Shown one piece after another: positions 40,195 to 50,787 of a stretch of 64,000 nt of DNA. Both the position numbers and the translations under genes were made by a program. How positions within the stretch are numbered: the first letter of the stretch is position 1; the number at the start of each line of letters is the position of its first letter. Source of the DNA: Leptothrix sp. (in: b-proteobacteria) (GTDB taxonomy: Bacteria; Pseudomonadota; Gammaproteobacteria; Burkholderiales; Burkholderiaceae_C); contig PNKV01000006.1 in NCBI GenBank assembly GCA_013822685.1, positions 62,001 to 126,000 on the forward strand, given 5' to 3'. The notes beneath the pieces were generated by a model that did not search any database, was not told the origin of the DNA, and was given only the letters and a program-made list of their open reading frames with translations.

Positions 40195-41096
40195 AGCGCT
40201 GGATCAAACGCACCCTGACCACGGTTGGTGTGTTGAGCATGCTGGCCGGCGCCACCTTGATGGCCGCCACCCACCAGGCCGACCTGACCATGCACCGCCA
40301 ACTCGACGTACCCGCCCGCAGCGTGGAGTTGCGCACTGACGCTGCCAGCATCGAGCGTGGCCGCTACCTGTTCAACTCGCGCGGCTGCACCGACTGCCAC
40401 GGCGCCAAAGGTGAAGGGCGCACCTTCATCAACGATGGCAAAGGCATGCTGGTGGCCGGGCCCAACATCAGCCCTGGCCCGGGCAGCGTGGTCCGCCACT
40501 ACCAGGCGGAAGACTGGGACCGCACCATTCGCCATGGCGTCAAGCCCGATGGCCGTCCTTTGCTGATCATGCCGGCAGAGGACTACAGCCGCCTGACCGA
40601 CGACGACCTGGCCTCGCTAGTGGCCTATGTGCGCCAACTGGCGCCGGTCAGCGGCACGGAGGCGGTGATCCAGTTGCCACTGCCCGTCAAGGCGATGTAT
40701 GGCCTGGGCCTGATCAAGGATGCCGCGGCCAACATCGACCACAGCCTGCCGCCACAACAACCCGTGCCCGAGGGCGTGACGGTTGAGCATGGCCGCTATG
40801 TGGCCAACATGTGCATCGGCTGCCACGGCGCCCACCTGTCGGGCGGCAAGATTCCCGGCACCCCGCCCGAGTGGCCTGCCGCCTCCAACCTCACGCCGGG
40901 CGAAGGCAGCGCCATGCCCCGCTACCTGAGCGCCGACGCTTTCGTGGCCATGCTGCGGACGGGTCAGCGCCCGGATGGCAGCGCGATCAGCAAGGTCATG
41001 CCTTTCGAAGCCCTCAAGCACATGAACGACACGGATGCCAAGGCGCTCTACACCTACCTGAAAACCATGCCGGCGCGGCCTGCGGGCGAACGATGA
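40191..41096 (+). CDS. Exported diheme cytochrome c
   Basis: 301 residues with an N-terminal signal or anchor (KRWIKRTLTTVG then a hydrophobic core). There are two c-type heme sites, CTDCH (Cys66, Cys69, His70) and CIGCH (Cys208, Cys211, His212), each in its own cytochrome domain with downstream Met candidates (LIMPAEDY, KVMPFEAL). It resembles the cytochrome subunits that accept electrons from periplasmic dehydrogenases, but no dehydrogenase is adjacent. It is translationally coupled to the hemerythrin gene. Confidence 0.88.
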   Translation: MKRWIKRTLTTVGVLSMLAGATLMAATHQADLTMHRQLDVPARSVELRTDAASIERGRYLFNSRGCTDCHGAKGEGRTFINDGKGMLVAGPNISPGPGSVVRHYQAEDWDRTIRHGVKPDGRPLLIMPAEDYSRLTDDDLASLVAYVRQLAPVSGTEAVIQLPLPVKAMYGLGLIKDAAANIDHSLPPQQPVPEGVTVEHGRYVANMCIGCHGAHLSGGKIPGTPPEWPAASNLTPGEGSAMPRYLSADAFVAMLRTGQRPDGSAISKVMPFEALKHMNDTDAKALYTYLKTMPARPAGER

Positions 41097-41122
41097 GCAC
41101 GGCACCTGCTTGAGATGGCGGC

Positions 41123-42274
41123 ATGATGGCGGGCATGAAGAAGAACCCCCACTTCAACCCCGCCAAGAAGCACCACCGGCCGGACGGCTTCCAGAACAAC
41201 TACATGTCGTTTCGGGGCAAGCGCTGGCATGAGCTGCTGCGCTGGAAATGGCGGGCCTGGCGGGCCGGGCACCCTCGCCCGCCCACCGAGCCCATCGCCA
41301 TCGTGGCCGCTGAACTGGCTTTCATCCAGGTGAACGCACAAGCAGGCCTGGCCATGCAACCGGCGGCGACCTGGATCGGGCACATCACGGTGCTGGCGCA
41401 GATCGGCGGGCTGAACATCCTCACCGACCCGGTGTTCTCAGAGCGCTGCTCACCGGTGCAATGGTCCGGCCCCAAGCGCCACACGCCGCCGGGTCTGTCA
41501 CTGGCCCAATTGCCGCACATCGACGTGGTGCTGCTGTCGCACAACCACTATGACCACATGGACGAGGCGTCGCTGCTGGCCCTGTCACGCCAATTCGGCG
41601 GCAGCCCTTTGTTCATCACGCCGTTGGGCCACCAGCATTGGTTTGCCAGGCGCGGCATTCACCGCGTGATCGAGCTGGACTGGTGGGACACGCACGTGCT
41701 GGAGGCCACCGCACAATCCGCGCGCATGCCCGTGACCTTGACGCCGGCGCAACACTGGTCCGCCCGCACGGCCACAGATGCGCTGCGCAGCCTGTGGGGC
41801 GGGTTCGCGGTGCTGTCGCCCGACTGCCATTTGTTCTTCGCCGGCGACACGGCGTACTCCAAGGATTTCGTCGACATCCGCCAGCACTTTGCGCGCGAGC
41901 ACACGCCTGAGCACGGCGGCGGATTTGATCTGGCGCTGCTGCCCATCGGTGCTTACGAACCGCGTTGGTTCATGAAAGACCAGCACGTGAACCCAGCCGA
42001 GTCGGTGCAGATCTTCCAGGACCTGGGGTGCAAACGGGCACTGGCGGTGCATTGGGGCACGTTCCAGCTGACGGATGAGGCGCTGGACGAGCCACCCCGG
42101 GCTTTGCAGCAGGCCTTGAAGGCCCAACACATCGATGGCCAGGATTTTCAGGTCCTGGCCATTGGTCAAACTTGGCGCCTGCCCGCTCGCCCTGCCGCGG
42201 CTAAGACGCCCAACCCTGCGAGCAACATCATCCAAACCCCGGGTTCCGGCACTGCAACTCGGTTATCAAAATAG
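41123..42274 (+). CDS. MBL-fold metal-dependent hydrolase (UlaG/NAPE-PLD-like)
   Basis: 383 residues. The metal site HxHxDH is SHNHYDH, with further ligands likely at PAQHWSAR, FAGDTAYS and AVHWGTFQ. The layout matches the NAPE-PLD-like branch of metallo-beta-lactamase hydrolases; the substrate is unknown. The last ~35 residues (from about PARPAAAKT) look non-conserved, because the frame continues antisense into the 3' end of the PEP-CTERM gene. Starts at 41123 and 41135 are both possible. It lies 26 bp after the cytochrome gene. Confidence 0.85.
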   Translation: MMAGMKKNPHFNPAKKHHRPDGFQNNYMSFRGKRWHELLRWKWRAWRAGHPRPPTEPIAIVAAELAFIQVNAQAGLAMQPAATWIGHITVLAQIGGLNILTDPVFSERCSPVQWSGPKRHTPPGLSLAQLPHIDVVLLSHNHYDHMDEASLLALSRQFGGSPLFITPLGHQHWFARRGIHRVIELDWWDTHVLEATAQSARMPVTLTPAQHWSARTATDALRSLWGGFAVLSPDCHLFFAGDTAYSKDFVDIRQHFAREHTPEHGGGFDLALLPIGAYEPRWFMKDQHVNPAESVQIFQDLGCKRALAVHWGTFQLTDEALDEPPRALQQALKAQHIDGQDFQVLAIGQTWRLPARPAAAKTPNPASNIIQTPGSGTATRLSK

Positions 42275-42879
42275 ACATATGCTTGGTAGTTCAATGTACC
42301 GTTGGCAGCGTCATCCGAATCGTTTCGAAATGCCACCAACAGGGACTTTGACACACTGCCCGTGCTATCAAGCTTGATGTCGTCGACCAACCACGCATTG
42401 TCGTCATCCCCGATAGCGACAAGTCCACGTAAAGAATTGAGGCCGAACTGCCCGTTCTCTGATATCTCCGCTTTTACATTGGCCGATAGGGTGATCTGTG
42501 TCTGGGGGCTCAAAACGAAACGGCCGCCACGCACCCCCTCGCTGCGCGTCAATATCAGCGCCGCTTCTGTCGCGTCGGCCGCAACATGCACTTCAGTGGA
42601 AGTCATCCAGACGCTCGCGCCCTTGAGCGTGAGACTCTGGTCGCCCCAACCGTAGATGCTTGAGGCATCGTCGGCAAGGTCGCCTGGAAAGTGCACCCAA
42701 ACGCCCGCCGTTGAGCTCAGATCCATCCAACTGATCAAAGGATCTATTCCATCGTTGGGATCAAGGTCGGCCAGGCTCCATTGAACGTCTGTCAAATGGA
42801 CCGCGCCCAGCGTGGCAGCTGGCGAGGCGCCAGCCAACAAGCACAGAACGAGGCTTGAAACCGTTTGCTTCCATTGCAT
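42166..42879 (-). CDS. PEP-CTERM sorting domain protein
   Basis: 237 residues from the ATG at 42879 (MQWKQTVSSLVLCLLAG). It has a Sec signal peptide ending near ASPAATL, a beta-rich body without cysteines beyond the signal, and a C-terminal PEP-CTERM tripartite signal: VPEPGVW, a hydrophobic stretch (MMLLAGLGVLAAA) and a basic end (GRAGRRQ). By family it would be processed by an exosortase/EpsH protease encoded elsewhere. Base composition is visibly more AT-rich than its neighbours. Its last 109 bases overlap the MBL gene tail to tail. Confidence 0.82.
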   Translation of the reverse strand: MQWKQTVSSLVLCLLAGASPAATLGAVHLTDVQWSLADLDPNDGIDPLISWMDLSSTAGVWVHFPGDLADDASSIYGWGDQSLTLKGASVWMTSTEVHVAADATEAALILTRSEGVRGGRFVLSPQTQITLSANVKAEISENGQFGLNSLRGLVAIGDDDNAWLVDDIKLDSTGSVSKSLLVAFRNDSDDAANGTLNYQAYVYFDNRVAVPEPGVWMMLLAGLGVLAAAGRAGRRQV

Positions 42880-42966
42880 GGCGAACTCCTGCTTTATTGA
42901 TGGGCTGGCGGACGCCACGCTGGCACGCAGCTTAGTGCGGCCCGTCCCATCAGGCAAGCGTCAGCG

Positions 42967-45561
<2,595 letters not shown>

Positions 45562-45607
45562 GGGGCAATCCTTTGGGGCCCTTCATGGTTGGGCCGATTG
45601 CTCACGC

Positions 45608-45635
45608 AGATGGGGCGCCCTGACCTCATTTCAAG
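45608..45635 (-). promoter_or_regulatory. Sigma-32 heat-shock promoter of clpB
   Basis: Reading the minus strand, CTTGAAA at 45635-45629, a 13-base spacer and CCCCATCT at 45615-45608 match the RpoH consensus CTTGAAA-N11-16-CCCCATNT. The predicted transcript start lies about 40 bases before the clpB ATG. Confidence 0.85.
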
Positions 45636-45665
45636 GTCTGCGCCCACGGCCAAGCTTGACCCAAA

Positions 45666-46838
45666 TCAACAATCGTGGTCGCCGAACACCACGCGGTTGC
45701 GACCGTTTTGCTTGGCCTCGTACAGGCGAACATCGGCGCGCGACAGGTCTTCTTCCAGAGAACTGTTGGGGCAGTGAAAGCTCACGCCAATGCTGATCGT
45801 GACCCGGATGGGGCCGACCCGTGTCTCGCAGGGGGTTGATTCGATGGCATGGCGCAGGCGCTCAGCCACCCCATGGGCCTCCTGCATGGTGTGCACCGGC
45901 AGCAAGATAGTGAACTCCTCACCGCCATAGCGGGCCAGCAGGGCGTCTTCGCGCAGCCGCTCACGCACCACGTGGGTGATGTGCTTGAGCACATCGTCGC
46001 CGATCAGGTGCCCATAACGGTCGTTCACCGCCTTAAAGTAATCAACATCCAGCATCAGCACAGCCACCAAGCTGGGTTGGTGCTCTTGCATGGCCAGCAT
46101 GCGCTCACCCAACTCCCGCAGGCCCCGGCGGGACAAGGCTCCGGTCAGCTCATCGGACAAGGCGCGCGCGCGCAATTGCTGGTTCAAGCGGTCGTTGATG
46201 AGGGCGAACACCACGGATGCCACCGCCAAGGGCAGCAACGCGAAGCTGATGCCGCTGATGGGCAGCAACCAGGCGGGGCTGTGCAGCCAATGCGCTGGGT
46301 AAGGGCCGGGCACGGTGAGCACATTGGCCAAGAAGAAGACCCAGTGCAGGGCAAAGCCACCGGCCACGACCAGCAAGGTCAACTCACTGCCATTGACCCG
46401 CGCGCTGCGCAAGATCAGCCAGCCTTGGTCGATCGCCATGCCCAGGCTCACCAGGGTGAAGCTCAGGGCCAGCGCCCGTTCGTAAACCTCATCGCTGCCA
46501 AAAGCAAAGCCCCACAGGCTCGCCCCCACCGCCATGGTGATGAACGTGCCCAGCCAGGGCGGTGTGCGCCGCCCGTTCAGCTGGCGGAACGCCCAGGCCA
46601 GCAGGGTGACGCCCATCCCCGCAAAGCCGATGGCCGCCTTGGTCACCCAAGGGATCAAATCGGTCGGGGCGAAGATGACGCCGCCCAATGCGGCCAGGCA
46701 AATGAAGGCACAGCGGTACAAGAACAGCGCATAGGAAACACGCGGCTGCTCGGTCTGGATGAGCGAGATGAGTCCCAGCCCCACCAAGGAACCGACACCC
46801 GCCACCGCGTAGCAACTGAAGATATCGACAGAAAACAT
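45666..46838 (-). CDS. Membrane diguanylate cyclase
   Basis: 390 residues. About eight hydrophobic segments fill residues 5-220, then a GGDEF domain begins at SDELTGALSRRGL. The catalytic motif is RYGGEEF, and the Mg2+/substrate residues VLMLDVDYFKAVNDRYGH are intact, so c-di-GMP synthesis is expected. The inhibitory I-site position reads REDA instead of RxxD. The gene sits between crcB and clpB and is not obviously in either transcript. Confidence 0.9.
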   Translation of the reverse strand: MFSVDIFSCYAVAGVGSLVGLGLISLIQTEQPRVSYALFLYRCAFICLAALGGVIFAPTDLIPWVTKAAIGFAGMGVTLLAWAFRQLNGRRTPPWLGTFITMAVGASLWGFAFGSDEVYERALALSFTLVSLGMAIDQGWLILRSARVNGSELTLLVVAGGFALHWVFFLANVLTVPGPYPAHWLHSPAWLLPISGISFALLPLAVASVVFALINDRLNQQLRARALSDELTGALSRRGLRELGERMLAMQEHQPSLVAVLMLDVDYFKAVNDRYGHLIGDDVLKHITHVVRERLREDALLARYGGEEFTILLPVHTMQEAHGVAERLRHAIESTPCETRVGPIRVTISIGVSFHCPNSSLEEDLSRADVRLYEAKQNGRNRVVFGDHDC

Positions 46839-46948
46839 TCGCCCAGCTTGGAAGCGTCAGATCAGACCTTATCGGCAGTTTGGGCGCCGAGCTTCAATGC
46901 CAAATGGTGAAAAGCGGGCGAAATACCGGCCAGGAGTTCCGGGATGCG

Positions 46949-47329
46949 TTAAGCGAGGAACCAGCGCATGGCACGTGCGCCCAACGCGGCGCACGCCAGG
47001 GCGCCCAGCACATGCGCGGTGGTGTGGAATGCCGCCAAATCAAAGCGCCCTTTTTCAATCAACGCCAGCGATTCGGCCGAAAAAGTGGAGAACGTCGTCA
47101 AACCGCCAAGGAATCCTGTCACCAAGAGCAAGCGCAAGGGCTCGTTGGGGTAACGGGCAAAGGCGACGAATGCCATGCCGGCCAGCAAGCCACCGATGGC
47201 ATTCACCGCCAGCGTGCCCAGCGGGAAACCCGCCCACACCGCATTGAGCAACAAGCCCGCCCCCCATCGTAGCAAGGCCCCGAACACCGCGCCCAACGCC
47301 ACCGCGGCACCCAGCATCCAGTTGCTCAC
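46949..47329 (-). CDS. crcB: Fluoride exporter CrcB/Fluc
   Basis: Small dual-topology fluoride channel, 126 residues with four helices. Family signatures are present: GALLRWG, LAVNAIGGLLAG (with the pore-lining Asn) and TGFLGGLTTFSTFS (with the fluoride-stacking Phe residues and the Na+-site region). The start overlaps the moaE stop in an ATGA, so it is the last gene of the molybdenum-cofactor run. No fluoride riboswitch is possible directly in front of it because of the overlap. Confidence 0.94.
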   Translation of the reverse strand: MSNWMLGAAVALGAVFGALLRWGAGLLLNAVWAGFPLGTLAVNAIGGLLAGMAFVAFARYPNEPLRLLLVTGFLGGLTTFSTFSAESLALIEKGRFDLAAFHTTAHVLGALACAALGARAMRWFLA

Positions 47330-47817
47330 GGCAGGATCCCCCAGCGCGCCAAAGCATCGTCATCGCTCACTTTGGCCTCCACCCAGCGCGAACCCGTGGG
47401 CGAGATCTCTTTTTTCCAGAATGGGGCTTGGGTCTTGAGCCAGTCCATCAGGAACTCGCAGGCCAAAAATGCCTGGCCCCGGTGACTGGAGGCTGTGACG
47501 ACCAGCACGATCTGCTCACCCACGGCCAAGCGCCCCACGCGGTGGATGACGCGCACGCCCCGCAGGTCAAAACGGCGCTGCGCTTCGTCGATCATGGCCT
47601 CGATGGCCGATTCGGTCATGCCGGGATAGTGCTCCAGCTCCAGGCAGGTGTCCGGACCCGAAGCGGCGTTGCGGTCAGGCGGCAACCACTCGCGCACCGT
47701 GCCCACAAAGCTCACCACCGCGCCAATTTGGGCGTCCTGGCGGCGCAACTGGGCCACTTCGTCGGCCAGGTTGAAGTCGGCGGTTTGCACCGAGACGCGC
47801 GCCGCGGCCATGCGCAT
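47326..47817 (-). CDS. moaE: Molybdopterin synthase catalytic subunit MoaE
   Basis: Transfers sulfur from MoaD thiocarboxylate to precursor Z to form molybdopterin. It has 163 residues. The conserved ELEHYPGMTE, IHRVGRLAVGEQIVLV, SSHRGQAF and the C-terminal active-site lysine region APFWKKE are present. It overlaps moaD (TGATG) and crcB (ATGA), implying tight translational coupling. Confidence 0.95.
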   Translation of the reverse strand: MRMAAARVSVQTADFNLADEVAQLRRQDAQIGAVVSFVGTVREWLPPDRNAASGPDTCLELEHYPGMTESAIEAMIDEAQRRFDLRGVRVIHRVGRLAVGEQIVLVVTASSHRGQAFLACEFLMDWLKTQAPFWKKEISPTGSRWVEAKVSDDDALARWGILP

Positions 47818-48083
47818 CAGCCCCCCGTGACCGGCGGAAAGAAGGCGACCTCGGCGCCCTCAGGCAGGGGCTCTTGCGGCGAGCACATCAGCTGGTTGCA
47901 AGCAGCCCGCAGCGGCAAGGAGGTGTCTAGCGCGAGGGCATGCTGGGCAGACCGGCCGATCAGCCATTGGCGCAATTCACCCACGGTGGAGGGCACATCC
48001 ACGGCGCCTGCCGGCCAGTGCAGGTCTTCTCCCGGGCCCAGCAGCTCCCGGACTTGGGCAAAGTAACGCACGTTGATCTTCAT
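47817..48083 (-). CDS. moaD: Molybdopterin synthase sulfur carrier subunit MoaD
   Basis: Ubiquitin-like sulfur carrier, 88 residues from MKINVRYFAQVRELLG. It ends in the required Gly-Gly (FFPPVTGG) that is activated as thiocarboxylate. An in-frame upstream extension overlaps moeA and is not family-like. The stop overlaps the moaE start by one base. Confidence 0.94.
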   Translation of the reverse strand: MKINVRYFAQVRELLGPGEDLHWPAGAVDVPSTVGELRQWLIGRSAQHALALDTSLPLRAACNQLMCSPQEPLPEGAEVAFFPPVTGG

Positions 48084-48093
48084 GGTCGCGATC

Positions 48094-49356
48094 TCAGGCC
48101 TGGCATTGCGCCGCGGGCGGGGCAAGCCAATCGGACAAGGACACGAAAGGCACCACGTCGCCGCGCTGCACCGTTTGCCCAGGGGCCAGATCCACCAGGC
48201 CATCGGCCCACACGGCCGAGGTCAGCACACCCGAGCCTTGGTGCGGGTAAAGGCTGACGCCGCCGGCCGCGTTGCGCCGCACCCGCACGAACTCGCGGCG
48301 CTTATCAGCACGGGGCCAATCGAAATCAGCGCGCAGCATGGTGGGGGCAGGCCAGCTCCAGGGCTCGCCCGCCAGCACGCCCAGCACCGGCCGCACCAAC
48401 AGCAAAAAAGTGACGAAACTGGCCGCGGGGTTGCCCGGCAGGCCCATGTACAGCGCGTGCGAGCCATCTGAGCGGCGCAAGCGGCCAAACACAAAAGGCT
48501 TGCCGGGCTTGATGGCCAACTGCCAGAAATGGAGCTCGCCTTCGGCTTGCACGGCGGCCTTCAGGTGATCCTCTTCGCCCACCGACACGCCGCCGCTGGT
48601 GAGAATCAGGTCGTGATCCTGCGCGGCCTGGCGCAGCTTGGCGCGTGTGGTGGCCAGGTCATCGGGGATGATGCCCAAGTCACTGCCCAGCGCGCCCGTG
48701 GCTTGAATCAAGCCGCGCAGCATGTGGCGGTTGGAGTTGTAGATGGCCCCAGGCGGCGGGGGCTGGCCCGGCATCACCAGTTCATTGCCCGTGGTGAGCA
48801 CGGCCACGCGGGCTTGCTTGAACACCGTCAGGCTGGCCGCCCCCACGGAAGCGGCCACACCCAAAGCGGCCGGCGACAGCCTCAAACCGCGAGACAGCAC
48901 CGTGGCGCCCTGGCCGATGTCTTCACCCTGGCGGCGGATGTTTTGCCCGGGCTTGGGCGCGGTCAGAAAGCGCACCGCGCCAGCATCGACCTCGCATTGC
49001 TCCTGCATGACCACGGCATCGGCCCCCACTGGCACCGGGGCACCCGTGAAAATGCGGGCACAGGTGCCCGGGGCCAGTTCGGCACCCAACTGCCCAGCCG
49101 CCACGCGCTGCGACTGCGGCAAAGCCACACCACCAATGGCCACGTCTGCACAACGCACGGCATAGCCGTCCATCGCGCTGTTGTCCAGCGGCGGCACGTT
49201 CACGGGAGACACCAGATCGCTGGCCAGCACGCGGCCCAGGGCCTCGAAGCTGTCGATCACCTCGGTGGCCCGCCCTTCATGCGTCTGCAGGGCCTCGCGC
49301 AGCCCCCGCAACGCATCGTCCAGCGGCATCAGCGGTTTGGGCACTTGGGCGGCCAT
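48094..49356 (-). CDS. moeA: Molybdopterin molybdenumtransferase MoeA
   Basis: Inserts molybdate into adenylylated molybdopterin. It has 420 residues with the N-terminal MoeA linker domain (SPVNVPPLDNSAMDGYAVR), the GTPase-like MoCF domain (TTGNELVMPG and LTSGGVSVGEEDHLK) and the C-terminal beta domain (GLPGNPAASFVTF). It is 9 bp after thrC and 10 bp before moaD. Confidence 0.95.
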   Translation of the reverse strand: MAAQVPKPLMPLDDALRGLREALQTHEGRATEVIDSFEALGRVLASDLVSPVNVPPLDNSAMDGYAVRCADVAIGGVALPQSQRVAAGQLGAELAPGTCARIFTGAPVPVGADAVVMQEQCEVDAGAVRFLTAPKPGQNIRRQGEDIGQGATVLSRGLRLSPAALGVAASVGAASLTVFKQARVAVLTTGNELVMPGQPPPPGAIYNSNRHMLRGLIQATGALGSDLGIIPDDLATTRAKLRQAAQDHDLILTSGGVSVGEEDHLKAAVQAEGELHFWQLAIKPGKPFVFGRLRRSDGSHALYMGLPGNPAASFVTFLLLVRPVLGVLAGEPWSWPAPTMLRADFDWPRADKRREFVRVRRNAAGGVSLYPHQGSGVLTSAVWADGLVDLAPGQTVQRGDVVPFVSLSDWLAPPAAQCQA

Positions 49357-49365
49357 GGTGCAGCC

Positions 49366-50787
49366 TCAGTCCTGGCAGTGGCGGGTGACGTAGTCCTTGA
49401 CCATGTCCACGTCGGCCGGCACCACGGTGAAGCGCTTGGGGCGGTCTTCCAGGCCTTCCAGCCCGGCAATCCAATGCGGGCGCTCAGGTTGCCGGCCCGT
49501 GGCTTCAAAAATGGTCTCGGCGAACTTGGCGGGCAAGGCCGTTTCCAGCACCAGCATGGGCACGCCAGGCGTGAGGTGCTCGCGCGCCACTTTCAGGCCG
49601 TCGGCCGTGTGCGTGTCCACCATGAGGCCGAAACGATCAAACGTGTCCTTGATGGTGCGCAGCCGGTCGGCGTGCGTGCTCTTGCCTGACAGAAAACCAT
49701 ACTGCGGCACGTTCTTGAACTCGTCAGCACTGACCTGGAACGAGCCCTTGACCTCGACCTCGTCCTTGAACAAGGCCTTGACCCGACCGCCATCGCGGCC
49801 CAGCAGATCAAACACAAAGCGCTCGAAGTTGGACGCCTTGGAGATGTCCATCGAGGGGCTGGACGTTTCATACGTCTCGGCGCCCTTGCGCACGCGGTAG
49901 GTGCCGGTGCGGAAGAACTCGTCAAGCACGTCGTTCTCATTCGTGGCGGCCACCAACTGGTGAACCGGCAGGCCCATCATGCGGGCCACGTGGCCGGCGC
50001 AGATGTTGCCAAAGTTGCCCGAAGGCACCGTGAAGCTCACCTTCTCGCTGTTCGATTTGGTGGCCTGGAAGTATCCGGCAAAGTAGTACACCACCTGGGC
50101 CAGCAAGCGCGCCCAGTTGATGGAGTTGACCGTGCCGATCTTGTACTTGCGCTTGAAATCCAGATCGTTGGACACGGCCTTGACGATGTCCTGGCAATCG
50201 TCAAACACGCCTTCCACCGCCAGGTTGTGGATGTTGGGCTCTTGCAGGCTGAACATCTGGGCCTGCTGGAAGGGGCTCATGCGGCCATGGGGCGACAGCA
50301 TGAACACGCGCACGCCGTGCTTGCCGCGCATGGCGTACTCGGCCGCGCTGCCCGTGTCGCCAGAGGTCGCGCCCAGGATGTTGAGTTGCTCGCCGCGGCG
50401 CGCCAGTTCGTACTCGAACAGGTTGCCCAGCAACTGCATGGCCATGTCCTTGAAGGCCAGCGTGGGGCCGTTGGACAGGGCTTCCAGATAGACGCCCTCT
50501 TCCAGCTTCTTCAAGGGCACGATGGCGTCAAAGCCGTACACCGCCTTGGTGTAGGTCTTGGCAGCGATGGCCTTGAGGTCGCCGGCAGGGATGTCGTCGA
50601 TGTACAGCGACAGGATCTCGAAGGCCAGCTCGGCATAGCTCAGGCCGCGCCATTTGGTCAGCGTGGCATCGTCGATCTTGGGGTAAGACGTGGGCAGGTA
50701 GAGGCCGCCATCGGGCGCCAGGCCCTCCAGCAGGATCTCTGAGAAACCGCGCTGCGTCTGGTCGCCACGGGTGCTGATGTACTTCAT
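49366..50787 (-). CDS. thrC: Threonine synthase
   Basis: PLP enzyme converting O-phosphohomoserine to threonine, 473 residues. The PLP-binding lysine lies in LAFKDMAMQLLG and the phosphate cup in GATSGDTGSAA. The N-terminal YISTRGDQTQRGFSEILLEG is typical of the long proteobacterial/yeast class. Its ATG overlaps the hom stop (ATGA at 50784-50787). Confidence 0.96.
   Translation of the reverse strand: MKYISTRGDQTQRGFSEILLEGLAPDGGLYLPTSYPKIDDATLTKWRGLSYAELAFEILSLYIDDIPAGDLKAIAAKTYTKAVYGFDAIVPLKKLEEGVYLEALSNGPTLAFKDMAMQLLGNLFEYELARRGEQLNILGATSGDTGSAAEYAMRGKHGVRVFMLSPHGRMSPFQQAQMFSLQEPNIHNLAVEGVFDDCQDIVKAVSNDLDFKRKYKIGTVNSINWARLLAQVVYYFAGYFQATKSNSEKVSFTVPSGNFGNICAGHVARMMGLPVHQLVAATNENDVLDEFFRTGTYRVRKGAETYETSSPSMDISKASNFERFVFDLLGRDGGRVKALFKDEVEVKGSFQVSADEFKNVPQYGFLSGKSTHADRLRTIKDTFDRFGLMVDTHTADGLKVAREHLTPGVPMLVLETALPAKFAETIFEATGRQPERPHWIAGLEGLEDRPKRFTVVPADVDMVKDYVTRHCQD

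Noticed and set aside
46949..47400. Possible fluoride riboswitch for crcB.
   Set aside because: The crcB start overlaps the moaE stop codon, leaving no leader, and no riboswitch-like fold was evident inside moaE.
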